Assembly (NCBI GenBank): GCA_017548765.1
Contig: JAFYZH010000090.1
Location: 19,166 to 83,165, forward strand
DNA from: Lachnospiraceae bacterium
GTDB taxonomy: Bacteria; Bacillota; Clostridia; Lachnospirales; Lachnospiraceae
Length of the DNA: 64,000 bases
Reading direction: 5' to 3'
Shown piece by piece: positions 51,527 through 59,427 of the stretch. The notes below the pieces were generated by a model, which was not told where the DNA came from, made no database searches, and saw only the letters and a list, made by a program, of their open reading frames with translations. Each line of letters begins with the position of its first letter. Positions within the stretch are counted from its first letter, which is position 1. The position numbers and the translations under genes are program-made.

Positions 51527-53276
51527 TTGCGGTCACCTCCTCATCTTCGTCTTTTGCCATGCTGTGCGCTTCCCACATCTTCATATAAAGGTCGCAATGC
51601 GCAAGGAGTTCATCCTGCGTTCCGACCGCCTCTACCTTACCATCGTTGATCACAAAGATCTTATCCGCATCGACGATCGTCGAAAGGCGGTGCGCGATCA
51701 CGATCAGTGTTCTGCCCTTAACGAGTTTAGCCACACCCGCCTGTACCAGCGCTTCATTTTCCGGGTCCGTATATGCGGTAGCCTCATCGAGGATAACGAC
51801 AGGCGCATCCTTCAGCATGGCTCTGGCAATGCAGATCCTCTGGCGTTCACCGCCCGACAGATGGCCGCCCGCTCCGCCGACGACCGTATCATATCCATTC
51901 TCCAGCCCCAGGATAAATTCATGACAACCGGTGGCTTTCGCCGCATTGTAAACATCCTCATCGGAAGCACCCGCACGGCCCAGGCGGAAATTCTCTTTGA
52001 TCGTCAGGTCGAACAGATAATTATCCTGCGCCACGTAGGCGATATTTCCCATGTAATAATCCAACGGAAGTTTCCGGATATCGACGCCGCCATATGTGAT
52101 CGATCCGGAGTCAACGTCCCATAGAGAATCGATCAAACGGGCGATCGTACTCTTACCGGAGCCGGAAGGTCCGACGATCGCAGCCACCTCGCCCTGACGG
52201 ATCCTCATATTGATACCGTGCAGGACTTCTTGATCCTTATATGTGAACCTTACATCCTTTAACTCGATATCGGCGCCCAACGGTGTCTCGGTCAATGCCG
52301 CAGGTCTTTCCATGTCTTTTCTTTCCAGGATCTCAGTGACTTCACCGAAGATAGTCCTCATCTTCAGGAGGTCGTCCGTATAGGAAAATGCTACGACCAG
52401 GGGCGTGATCAGGCCGGCGGAAAGGATGATGCCGGTGATGAAGTTTTGCGGTGTCAATGAACCGTCACGTACCAAGAGCAAGCCGACCGGAAGTACGCCC
52501 AGGAAGGTTGCCGGCAGGAAGGACATGGTCCCCGCCTGCGGCCAGATGCATCTGCGCATCCAGTCGATAAAGACGTCCGCGCCTTCTCTCGCTGCCACAA
52601 CAAACTTCTCATACGATCCGCCGGTCTTACCGAACGCCTTGATCACTTCGATGCCGTTGATGTACTCGACCGCCGTGTCATTCAGTTTCTTCGTTTTCTG
52701 TACGGACAATTCATATCCGCCGCGGCTTTTATACAACATCACAGCCATAAAGATCAGACCGATAAATGCGCCGAGCAGATTGCTGAGTCCCAGTCTCCAG
52801 TCGAGGGTCAGGAGGTAGATGAACATCACGATCGGCAACAGCAGGTTCGCGGTGAATTCCGGTACGATGTGGGCCAATGTAGTCTCCATCGAATCTACCC
52901 GCTCCACGATGATGTTCTTATAGCTTCCGCTGTTGTCATCCAAGACCGAACCGAGCGGTATCTTCGATAATTTCGTGCAGAGTTGCTTTCGGATCCCTCC
53001 GAGCACGGTAAATGTCGCCACATGGGACAAGGATGTCGACAACGAGTGTAACGTCATACGGATCACCCAGAAGATACCCATCCAAATGACGAGATTCAAA
53101 TAATCGCCCCATTTACGATTTCCCGAAAGAAGCTCTTCTACGATCTTCGAAATGATAAGATATGGTACGAAGGATGCCGCCACCCCCAATATAGCCAGCA
53201 CCACACTTCCGCCGAAGAATGCCTTTTTCCTTCCGGCAAACTCCAGCACCCATGATAATAAACCTCTTTTTTTCAT
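51519..53276 (-). CDS. ABC exporter, fused permease-ATPase, subunit A
   Basis: 585 residues. An N-terminal six-helix permease region (about 1-320) is followed by an ATPase with GPSGSGKSTIARL, AYVAQDNYLFDLTIKENFRLGR, LSGGERQRICIARA, VVILDEATAYTDPENE and IVIAHRLSTI. The start at 53276 has GAGGAG. Subunit B follows with an 8-bp overlap. Upstream, a CGGTTAG-N6-CTAACCG palindrome (53310-53329), shared with gpmA, suggests repression by a MarR- or TetR-like protein not found in the window. The exported molecule cannot be told from sequence. Confidence 0.92.
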   Translation of the reverse strand: MKKRGLLSWVLEFAGRKKAFFGGSVVLAILGVAASFVPYLIISKIVEELLSGNRKWGDYLNLVIWMGIFWVIRMTLHSLSTSLSHVATFTVLGGIRKQLCTKLSKIPLGSVLDDNSGSYKNIIVERVDSMETTLAHIVPEFTANLLLPIVMFIYLLTLDWRLGLSNLLGAFIGLIFMAVMLYKSRGGYELSVQKTKKLNDTAVEYINGIEVIKAFGKTGGSYEKFVVAAREGADVFIDWMRRCIWPQAGTMSFLPATFLGVLPVGLLLVRDGSLTPQNFITGIILSAGLITPLVVAFSYTDDLLKMRTIFGEVTEILERKDMERPAALTETPLGADIELKDVRFTYKDQEVLHGINMRIRQGEVAAIVGPSGSGKSTIARLIDSLWDVDSGSITYGGVDIRKLPLDYYMGNIAYVAQDNYLFDLTIKENFRLGRAGASDEDVYNAAKATGCHEFILGLENGYDTVVGGAGGHLSGGERQRICIARAMLKDAPVVILDEATAYTDPENEALVQAGVAKLVKGRTLIVIAHRLSTIVDADKIFVINDGKVEAVGTQDELLAHCDLYMKMWEAHSMAKDEDEEVTANA

Positions 53277-53309
53277 TTATTCTCCTCTTACATAAAACAC
53301 AAGGCATAT

Positions 53310-53329
53310 CGGTTAGTTTACGCTAACCG
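53310..53329. promoter_or_regulatory. Operator candidate before the ABC exporter (GTTAG palindrome, copy 1)
   Basis: CGGTTAG-N6-CTAACCG, a perfect 7-bp inverted repeat, 34 bp before the exporter ATG. Fourteen of 20 positions match the copy before gpmA. A clear -35/-10 pair for the exporter was not found. Confidence 0.55.
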
Positions 53330-53335
53330 TTCACC

Positions 53336-53363
53336 AAAAAAATTACTGCTTTTCCGAAGCAGT
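53336..53363 (-). terminator. Intrinsic terminator of gpmA
   Basis: ACTGCTT (53345-53351) pairs with AAGCAGT (53357-53363), followed by AAUUUUUUU in minus-strand RNA. The stem includes the end of the gpmA coding sequence and reaches its stop codon. Confidence 0.87.
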
Positions 53364-54113
53364 GTTCGCCTGTTTTGCGCCCTGTTTTGCTACTGCGTCC
53401 ATCTTAGCTTTCAACTCTTCCGGGTCACCCAAGTAGTAATGGTTTAATACCTTGAAGTCATCATCAAACTCATAGACCAGCGGAACAGCCGTCGGAATAT
53501 TAACGTTGATGATCTCCTCGTTACTGAGGTTATCGAAATACTTCACCAGAGCCCGGAGCGAATTACCATGGGCCGCGATAACGACACGCTTTCCTGCCTT
53601 CATTTCCCCTTTGATCACTTCCTCAAAGTAAGGAACGACACGTTCGATCGTTGTCTCCAGACTTTCATTTGCCGGAAGTAAGGACTTATCGACATCCCGG
53701 TACATCGCCTGATGGATCGCAGAACGCTCATCCAACTCCTCAAGTGCAGGCGGCTTCACGTCAAACGAACGTCTCCAGATCTTCACCTGATCCTCTCCGT
53801 ATTTCTCGGCTGTCTCCGACTTATTCAGTCCCTGAAGCGCACCGTAATGCCGCTCATTCAGCTTCCAAGTCTTCACGACCGGTAGCCAGGCACGATCCAT
53901 CTCATCCAGCACAGTATTCAGCGTATGGATCGCACGCTTCAGATACGACGTAAAGCAGATATCAAAATCATAACCCTCTGCTTTCAAAACTTGGCCGGCC
54001 GTCTTAGCCTCCTCTTTACCCTTATCACTCAGATCGACATCCATCCAACCGGTAAATAAGTTCAACTTATTCCACTCACTCTCACCATGCCGGATCAAAA
54101 CCAACTTCATCAT
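53343..54113 (-). CDS. gpmA: 2,3-bisphosphoglycerate-dependent phosphoglycerate mutase
   Basis: 256 residues. It interconverts 3- and 2-phosphoglycerate in glycolysis. The phospho-histidine motif [27 protein letters not shown] is near the N terminus; [50 protein letters not shown] and [13 protein letters not shown] (second His) follow. The start has GAGGAG at 7 bp. It is monocistronic, with a strong promoter, an operator-like palindrome over the start of transcription and a terminator. The Ala/Lys/Gln-rich C-terminal tail is slightly longer than usual. Confidence 0.96.
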   Translation of the reverse strand: MMKLVLIRHGESEWNKLNLFTGWMDVDLSDKGKEEAKTAGQVLKAEGYDFDICFTSYLKRAIHTLNTVLDEMDRAWLPVVKTWKLNERHYGALQGLNKSETAEKYGEDQVKIWRRSFDVKPPALEELDERSAIHQAMYRDVDKSLLPANESLETTIERVVPYFEEVIKGEMKAGKRVVIAAHGNSLRALVKYFDNLSNEEIINVNIPTAVPLVYEFDDDFKVLNHYYLGDPEELKAKMDAVAKQGAKQANTASEKQ

Positions 54114-54139
54114 AAAACAACTCCTCTCATAATTTTTGT

Positions 54140-54159
54140 TAGTTAGCCTGTGCTAACCG
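54140..54159. promoter_or_regulatory. Operator candidate at the gpmA transcription start (GTTAG palindrome, copy 2)
   Basis: Minus strand: CGGTTAGC-N5-CTAACTA; GTTAGC and GCTAAC are perfect inverted arms (54142-54157). It covers about +1 to +18 of the gpmA transcript, a roadblock position. Confidence 0.55.
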
Positions 54160-54165
54160 CAAATG

Positions 54166-54194
54166 ATTCTAGCACAGCAACCCTACCCTGTCAA
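54166..54194 (-). promoter_or_regulatory. Sigma-A promoter for gpmA
   Basis: Perfect TTGACA, 17-bp spacer, TAGAAT with an extended TG motif on the minus strand. Confidence 0.87.
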
Positions 54195-54277
54195 TACTGT
54201 TATTTTGATTTTCAAACTTTTATTTATACGCGCCACGCGATCACTGACCGCCGGTTCACCACATCGTTATCACCCGG

Positions 54278-54438
54278 TTACGACATATACTTGTCTTATT
54301 CTCGTGTATGTCGTAAAATCTCACTCATCTAACTCGCGATTACGACATACAACAACTCTGTTCCACCCATGTCGTAAATCTATATAAACCCCTCAAAAAA
54401 TCACGACATGACAACTTTGAACAATATATATGTCGTAA
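54278..54438. repeat. Tandem array of three palindromes (six alternating TTACGACAT half-sites)
   Basis: Unit 1: TTACGACATA 54278-54287 and TATGTCGTAA 54307-54316. Unit 2: 54340-54348 and 54369-54377. Unit 3: 54401-54409 (one change, TCACGACAT) and 54430-54438. Within units the half-site centres are 29 bp apart, between units about 32 bp, so all lie near three helical turns. The units are 38-39 bp long with 23-bp gaps. No gene covers the array. It could be a multi-site operator, a protein-assembly site or three RNA hairpins. Confidence 0.8.
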
Positions 54439-54506
54439 TGTCCCCTCAAACTATTTACTTCTCCCTATCTCATCAACGAATTCACTCTCCCTTGCCGAGC
54501 AAACCC

Positions 54507-54542
54507 ACCCCGGAGGTGCATACAAGTACACATCCGAGGGGT
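54507..54542. repeat. GC-rich hairpin upstream of the large inverted repeat
   Basis: ACCCC and GGA-GTG pair with CAC-TCC and GGGGT (11 bp, one mismatch, a 2-nt bulge, 10-nt loop). It may be the first stem of the same folded RNA as 54562-54819. Confidence 0.5.
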
Positions 54543-54561
54543 ATGGTGTTTCGTAGGCAGG

Positions 54562-54819
54562 TGTGCGGCATGCGGGTTGAGGCGGGCATTGATCGAGCTG
54601 TAGATCATCTTCGCAAGAGAGGCGACGGATCAGGGGAGAAAATCGGGTCTCCGAGACCGATTTTCGCGCTCGCTGAGGGCGTTTTCGCGTCAGGCGGGAG
54701 CCTGGCGCTATCAAGAAAACGGCCGAAGTCGAGCAGGGCCCCCTAAGATCCGGCGCCGGTTCGAGCGACTAGATGATCACAGCGCAGTGAACTTCCCGCC
54801 GATGCCCGCATGCCGCACA
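54562..54819 (+). ncRNA. Candidate structured RNA or small mobile element: 258-bp nested inverted repeat
   Basis: Successive stems pair the two flanks: 54562-54576 with 54805-54819 (15 bp perfect), 54581-54586 with 54795-54800, 54597-54610 with 54771-54783 (13 bp, one bulge), 54611-54614 with 54765-54768, and 54621-54631 with 54747-54757 (10 of 11). Two apical arms follow: 54638-54665 (12 bp) and 54668-54734, the latter containing GTTTTC/GAAAAC and GCGTCAGGC/GCCTGGCGC. Two of the odd pairs are G-U only if the plus strand is the RNA. No known RNA family was recognised, and no convincing plus-strand promoter was found. A degenerate MITE is the main alternative. Confidence 0.5.
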
Positions 54820-54833
54820 AATGTCTTGAAATC

Positions 54834-54870
54834 AAAACCCCGGGCGTGCACTCTTCTGCACTCCCGGGGT
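54834..54870 (-). terminator. Intrinsic terminator of tmcAL
   Basis: ACCCCGGG-GTGCA pairs with TGCAC-CCCGGGGT (13 bp, one mismatch; 54837-54870), followed by UUUUG in minus-strand RNA, 5 bp after the tmcAL stop. Confidence 0.87.
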
Positions 54871-54874
54871 GGGT

Positions 54875-56209
54875 TTATATGCGGATGACTCCGTAGGTGA
54901 ATTCGTTGATCTCTCCGCTGCTATTTTGCAGTTGGTAGTAAAATTCGGATGTATAAAGGTCAGTTTTAAACATCGCTAAGCACGCGCCGCGTTCGGACGG
55001 CTGGAAGCCTTCGGATGCACTTTCATAGTCTGCCACCTTCGTGATGATCGGCAGGGTCGCACATTCTTTAATGCGCGGCCTGAGAAGCTTGGTATCCTCA
55101 TCTCTGAAACCCAGCAGTCGCAGGTAGTACACAGGATACGGAGGATGCTCCGGTCCGATACCTGTAACTAAGCGGAACAACAGGCGGGAAATGCGTGTGT
55201 ACGTCAGGTTCTTCGACTTCATTGAAAGGATGAAATCCGGAAACGACCGACAGTCCGCTGCATCCGCGCTGCGGTTTACCAAGTGCCGAAGCAAGGTCGG
55301 CTCAACGCTGTTATACGGAGCCTCATAACTGAGATTACGGTACCGTACATCCAGCAACATCTTTTTGTAGTATGGCAACAGTTCGTCCTCAGAGGTAGGT
55401 CCGTACTGCTCCAGTGTATGCGAAAGGATATCGGCTGCAGGCTTAGAGAAAAAACCTTCTAAATCTTTCGCCATTCCTCCGGCTGCGAGTAACTCACGCA
55501 GATACGATCCGCTCGCATAGGTCTCGTCGAAGGCGGATGCCTGGTTATGCCCTGCCCCGATCCGTTTGATCGCAACGGGTTTCATCTTTGACTTCAGCGC
55601 GGCCAATGCTTTGCAGTACTGCAGACCCAGCGTCGCGTTCGGGTTGCGTAGCATGGCCCGGATGCTATCCGCCTTCTCGCTTCCATCCTTCGCCTCGAAA
55701 TAATCATAGACTGCACAGTCATAGGCTGCCGGGAAGGATTTTCCGCTCTCTAAGTAGGAACGCAGCTTCGCCCGAACCTCCTGCGGTTCATCCACCATCA
55801 TCTGGGTAACTTCCTGCATGGCCTCGGTATCGATCACCTCACTGCCGAAGCAAAGATAATCGACAACACCGAGCCCCTCGAGCAGAGAAACTGCGGCATG
55901 CGCGAAGCCCTCGGCGCTCGCAGTCGCATAGACCGCAGGGATCTCGAACACCATGTCGGCGTGCGACTCGCCCGACAGGCACATCTTCGTGCGGGTATAT
56001 TTATCGACGATCGCCGGCGCGCCATATTGTGTAAAGTTGCCGCTCATCACGATGATGACATAACGACAGCCCGTGATCTCGCGCACCTGGCGGATCAGGT
56101 ATTCATGCCCAGTGTGGTACGGATTGAATTCCGCGACAATACCGGCCACACTGTCGCGCGCGGCCGCCATCCTGTCTTTTGCATAAGGGATTTCGCGGAT
56201 CTGTATCAT
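54875..56209 (-). CDS. tmcAL: tRNA(Met) cytidine acetate ligase TmcAL (YlbM)
   Basis: 444 residues. TmcAL uses acetate and ATP to form N4-acetylcytidine at the wobble base of elongator tRNA-Met. The nucleotidyltransferase-like signature VAGIVAEFNPYHTGHEYLI is near residue 21, followed by VIIVMSGNFTQYGAPAIVDKYTR and GANIVFEIPA-like (ADMVFEIPAVYAT) sequence; IGAGHNQ, SGSYLREL and ITKVADYE are further family motifs. The start at 56209 with AGAGGA gives about 20 residues before the usual N terminus. It is the last gene of the MBL-ACT-UPF0210-tmcAL run and is separated from gpmA by 760 bp. Confidence 0.92.
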   Translation of the reverse strand: MIQIREIPYAKDRMAAARDSVAGIVAEFNPYHTGHEYLIRQVREITGCRYVIIVMSGNFTQYGAPAIVDKYTRTKMCLSGESHADMVFEIPAVYATASAEGFAHAAVSLLEGLGVVDYLCFGSEVIDTEAMQEVTQMMVDEPQEVRAKLRSYLESGKSFPAAYDCAVYDYFEAKDGSEKADSIRAMLRNPNATLGLQYCKALAALKSKMKPVAIKRIGAGHNQASAFDETYASGSYLRELLAAGGMAKDLEGFFSKPAADILSHTLEQYGPTSEDELLPYYKKMLLDVRYRNLSYEAPYNSVEPTLLRHLVNRSADAADCRSFPDFILSMKSKNLTYTRISRLLFRLVTGIGPEHPPYPVYYLRLLGFRDEDTKLLRPRIKECATLPIITKVADYESASEGFQPSERGACLAMFKTDLYTSEFYYQLQNSSGEINEFTYGVIRI

Positions 56210-56227
56210 ATCGGGTCCTCTTTTTGC

Positions 56228-57592
56228 TTAGTTTTTGAAACTGTGGATCGGCGCGGGGATGCGTCCTTCGCGGGAAATGAACTTTTCGCAGGAGTACGGG
56301 TTCACAGGCATAACAGGTGCATAGCCCAAAAGTCCGCCGAACTCTACGGTGTCGCCGACCTTCTTACCGACTACGGGAATGATGCGGACCGCCGTGGTCT
56401 TCTGGTTCACCATACCGATGGCAGCCTCATCCGCAATGATACCGGAGATAGTCGATGCGGTAGTGTCGCCGGGGATGGCGATCATGTCCAAACCTACCGA
56501 ACATACGCAGGTCATGGCCTCGAGTTTTTCCAGGGTCAATGCACCGCACTGCGCTGCCTCGATCATACCATGGTCCTCGCTGACCGGAATGAATGCGCCG
56601 GAAAGTCCGCCGACATAGGATGACGCCATAACGCCGCCCTTCTTCACCTGGTCGTTCAAAAGCGCCAGAGCCGCCGTCGTTCCGGGCGCTCCTACCTTCT
56701 CCAAACCGATCTCTTCGAGGATCTCGGCAACACTGTCGCCTACTGCCGGTGTCGGCGCCAGGGACAGGTCGATGATTCCAAACGGGATGCCCAGTCTGCG
56801 GGATGCTTCCTGTGCAACGAGCTGGCCGACACGCGTGATCTTAAACGCGGTCTTCTTAATGGTCTCGCAAAGGACTTCAAAGTTCGCGCCGCGGCACTGT
56901 GTCAGAGCCGACTTAACAACACCGGGACCGGAAACGCCGACATTGATGATGGCGTCTGCCTCGGTCACGCCGTGGAAAGCACCTGCCATGAACGGGTTGT
57001 CATCCGGTGCGTTACAGAAAACAACGAGCTTCGCACAGCCCAGGGAATCCTGCTCTTTCGTAAGCTCTGCGGTCTCTTTTACGATAGTACCGAGCAAACG
57101 GATCGCGTCCATGTTCATACCGGTCTTCGTCGAACCGACATTTACCGAACTGCAGACATACTCGGTCTGCGCCAGTGCCTGCGGGATGGAACGGATCAGA
57201 AGCTCATCGGACTTCGTCATACCCTTGCTGCAGAGCGCGGAATAACCGCCGATGAAGTTCACGCCGACCGTGATCGCGGCGCGGTTCAGCGTCTTCGCGA
57301 TCTCGACGAAATCCTCCGTCGTCTTGCAGATTGAAGAACCGACCAGAGCGATCGGGGTCACGGAGATACGTTTGTTCACGATGGGAACACCGTACTCCTT
57401 ACCGATCTCATTGCCCGTGGAAACGAGATCCTTTGCGATGCGCGTGATCTTCTCGTAGATGGCGTCGCAAGTCGACTTCACATCCGAGCGCACGCAATCG
57501 AGCAGGTTGATGCCGATCGTAATGGTGCGGACATCGAGACACTCATGCTCGATCATATTATTGGTTTCATTGACTTCAAATATATTGATCAT
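56228..57592 (-). CDS. UPF0210 family protein (PFL/DUF711)
   Basis: 454 residues. UPF0210 proteins resemble pyruvate formate-lyase in fold but have unknown function, and are always paired with a small ACT-domain protein, as here. Typical stretches: [64 protein letters not shown] and [44 protein letters not shown] closes the protein. It starts 9 bp after the ACT gene. A metabolite-responsive enzyme is plausible by inference. Confidence 0.92.
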   Translation of the reverse strand: MINIFEVNETNNMIEHECLDVRTITIGINLLDCVRSDVKSTCDAIYEKITRIAKDLVSTGNEIGKEYGVPIVNKRISVTPIALVGSSICKTTEDFVEIAKTLNRAAITVGVNFIGGYSALCSKGMTKSDELLIRSIPQALAQTEYVCSSVNVGSTKTGMNMDAIRLLGTIVKETAELTKEQDSLGCAKLVVFCNAPDDNPFMAGAFHGVTEADAIINVGVSGPGVVKSALTQCRGANFEVLCETIKKTAFKITRVGQLVAQEASRRLGIPFGIIDLSLAPTPAVGDSVAEILEEIGLEKVGAPGTTAALALLNDQVKKGGVMASSYVGGLSGAFIPVSEDHGMIEAAQCGALTLEKLEAMTCVCSVGLDMIAIPGDTTASTISGIIADEAAIGMVNQKTTAVRIIPVVGKKVGDTVEFGGLLGYAPVMPVNPYSCEKFISREGRIPAPIHSFKN

Positions 57593-57601
57593 ACGGCACT
57601 C

Positions 57602-57874
57602 CTAGATTCTGTGCATTTTAGTAAAGATCTCTTCCAACTGCATGTGGATCACAACGCCGAGGTCGTTTCCGACGCCCTCAAGCTCCGTCACCATGGTGCT
57701 GATCTTCTTCTCCGACGCGGAGATATCCACGATCATCATCATGTTGAAATATCCGTCGACGATGGTCTGGGAAATATCCAGGATGTTGACGGTGTTCTCC
57801 GCCAGATAGCTGCACACGCGGGCAATGATGCCGACCGTATCCTTACCGACTACCGTGATTATCGCTTTTTTCAT
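57602..57874 (-). CDS. ACT-domain protein (UPF0237), partner of UPF0210
   Basis: 90 residues from the second ATG (57874), with GAGAGG at 7 bp. One ACT domain fills the protein: KKAIITVVGKDTVGIIARVCSYLAENTVNILDISQTIVDGYFNMMMIVDIS. ACT domains bind amino acids or related ligands and usually control a partner; the neighbour is UPF0210. The ligand is unknown. Confidence 0.93.
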   Translation of the reverse strand: MKKAIITVVGKDTVGIIARVCSYLAENTVNILDISQTIVDGYFNMMMIVDISASEKKISTMVTELEGVGNDLGVVIHMQLEEIFTKMHRI

Positions 57875-57905
57875 GCTCATACCTCTCTCTTCATCCGGGA
57901 TCCGC

Positions 57906-58706
57906 TTACAGGATCTCGATCGTTTCTGTCATCTCATCGCGTTTCGCGACCAGAAGATATAATTGTTCGTTCCATGACGGATCGATGCCTTCGTTCAGTT
58001 CCGCGCGCACCGTGTCGAGCGCGAGTTGCGGAATGTTGTTTTCCTGGCTCAGGTGACCCAGCAATACGTATTTGAGACGCGGGTTCGCGATCTCGCAAAG
58101 CAACTGGCCGCAGCGATCATTGGCCAGATGGCCGTAATCACTCATCACGCGGCGCTTCAGTTGGTAGGGATAAGGTCCGACCTGAAGCATGTTCAGATCG
58201 TGGTTGCTCTCGATGAGCAAGGCATCCAGACCCAGCAGATTGCGCACGGTATAACCGCTGTAGTTACCCAGGTCGGTGCAGACCGCAACAGCGTGGTCCC
58301 CGCATTCCACGCGGTAAGCGACCGGACAGGCTGCGTCGTGCAAGTTGTTAAACGCCAGGACCGAAAGATCTCCGACCGTCAGCCATTCGTCCGTCCGGAT
58401 CGGATGGTAGAGTTCCGGATCGATCTCTCCCTTTTTATCCATGCGACGGATCTCCTCGAGCGTCTCCTGCGGCGCGTAGATCGGCACGTGAAAACGCTTC
58501 TCGAAGATAAAGAGCCCGCTCGTGTGGTCGGAATGCTCGTGTGTGATCATAAGTCCTGCCAGTGTTTCGGGGGAGACTCCGAGCGCTTCGAGGCTTTCCT
58601 TGATGCGCTTACAAGAGATGCCGGCATCCACCAGGATGCTCGTGCCGCCTCCGCTGATCAGCGTGCAGTTGCCGCTGCTTCCGCTGGCGATACTCGTCAG
58701 TTTCAT
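57906..58706 (-). CDS. WalJ/YycJ-type metallo-beta-lactamase fold protein
   Basis: 266 residues from the ATG at 58706 (AAGGA site). The metal site THEHSDHTSG is near residue 60; SIASGSSGNCTLISGGGTSILVDAGIS at the N terminus is the YycJ signature; ESNHDLNMLQVGPYPYQLKRRV and LGHLSQENN complete the site. WalJ homologues act as 5'-3' exonucleases or in coordinating replication and cell division in Firmicutes. Here the gene is not next to walRK. It leads the operon with ACT, UPF0210 and tmcAL. Confidence 0.88.
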   Translation of the reverse strand: MKLTSIASGSSGNCTLISGGGTSILVDAGISCKRIKESLEALGVSPETLAGLMITHEHSDHTSGLFIFEKRFHVPIYAPQETLEEIRRMDKKGEIDPELYHPIRTDEWLTVGDLSVLAFNNLHDAACPVAYRVECGDHAVAVCTDLGNYSGYTVRNLLGLDALLIESNHDLNMLQVGPYPYQLKRRVMSDYGHLANDRCGQLLCEIANPRLKYVLLGHLSQENNIPQLALDTVRAELNEGIDPSWNEQLYLLVAKRDEMTETIEIL

Positions 58707-58727
58707 AGTTACTAATTCCTTATCTAT

Positions 58728-58743
58728 GGTCTGTGTGCAGACC
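58728..58743 (-). promoter_or_regulatory. Leader hairpin before the walJ-like gene
   Basis: GGTCTG-TGTG-CAGACC on the plus strand (CACA loop on the minus strand): a perfect 6-bp stem in the 5' untranslated region, about 22 bp before the ATG. Confidence 0.5.
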
Positions 58744-58769
58744 CGATTTATGTTTCGATGTACCATGCC

Positions 58770-58798
58770 ATTATAGTAGCATTCGGGATAAACTTCAA
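58770..58798 (-). promoter_or_regulatory. Sigma-A promoter for walJ-ACT-UPF0210-tmcAL
   Basis: TTGAAG, 17-bp spacer, perfect TATAAT on the minus strand. The -35 overlaps the last codons of coaE. Confidence 0.82.
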
Positions 58799-59427
58799 CC
58801 CCTCAACTCCTCGATCACCTGGCGAATGCGTTCCGCGGTCCGTTTAAAACCGTAACCGGTCGGGATGACATCCGTCGCAGCCGCGAAGAATTCGCCCGTG
58901 CTGCGCTGTTTATCGATGATGGCGTGGCACTTCTCCACGCTGTATCCGCGCGATTCCACCAAACGTGAAATACGCACGCTCTCCGGTGCAAACACATACC
59001 ACATGCGGTCGCAAAGTTCGGGAATATCGGTGTCCAAAAGCAGGGCCGCCTCGATCACCAGAAACTCAGCCCGGTTATCATTATCCTCCGTCTCATAACG
59101 AAAGGCGGCGATCTCCTTTTTGATCTGGTCGATCACGATGGGATGCACGATCTTATTGATCGTTTCGGTCGAGCCGCCGTTTGCAAAAACGCGGTCCGCC
59201 AGCAGTTTACGGTCAATGTGTCCGTCTTCTTTACGGACGATGTCCTTACCGAACGCATCGATCAGCGCACGATAGGTAAGCCCGCCCGGCAACATCAATT
59301 GGTTCGCCATGTCATCCGCGATCAGAAGCTTCGCGTTTACTTCCTCGGCGAGCGTATTGCAGACAGCCGTTTTACCGGAGCCGACGCCGCCGGTAACGCC
59401 GATGACGATCTTCTTATTTTGCATCAT
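58795..59427 (-). CDS. coaE: Dephospho-CoA kinase
   Basis: 210 residues from the ATG at 59427 (GGGAG at 7 bp). It phosphorylates dephospho-CoA in the last step of coenzyme A synthesis. The P-loop IGVTGGVGSGKTAVCNTL, IADDMANQLM, KIVHPIVIDQIKKEI and EAALLLDTDIPELCDRMWYVFAP are typical. It overlaps the 3' end of polA by 14 bp, the common polA-coaE pairing in Clostridia. Confidence 0.96.
   Translation of the reverse strand: MMQNKKIVIGVTGGVGSGKTAVCNTLAEEVNAKLLIADDMANQLMLPGGLTYRALIDAFGKDIVRKEDGHIDRKLLADRVFANGGSTETINKIVHPIVIDQIKKEIAAFRYETEDNDNRAEFLVIEAALLLDTDIPELCDRMWYVFAPESVRISRLVESRGYSVEKCHAIIDKQRSTGEFFAAATDVIPTGYGFKRTAERIRQVIEELRG

Noticed and set aside
54278-54438. The tandem palindromes as a short CRISPR array
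   Set aside because: The conserved parts are only 9-10 bp in alternating orientation, gaps are fixed at 23 bp, and no cas genes are present.
54451-54714. An 87-codon open frame on the minus strand (and a 112-codon one on the plus strand) in the gpmA-tmcAL gap
   Set aside because: Neither has a recognisable family or a convincing ribosome site, and both run through the arms of the large inverted repeat, which explains their composition.
54562-54819. The structured region as RNase P RNA, tmRNA, SRP RNA or 6S RNA
   Set aside because: The hallmark sequences (GAGGAAAGUC, 3' CCA with a T loop, GGAAGCAGC, the open 6S bubble) are not seen on either strand.
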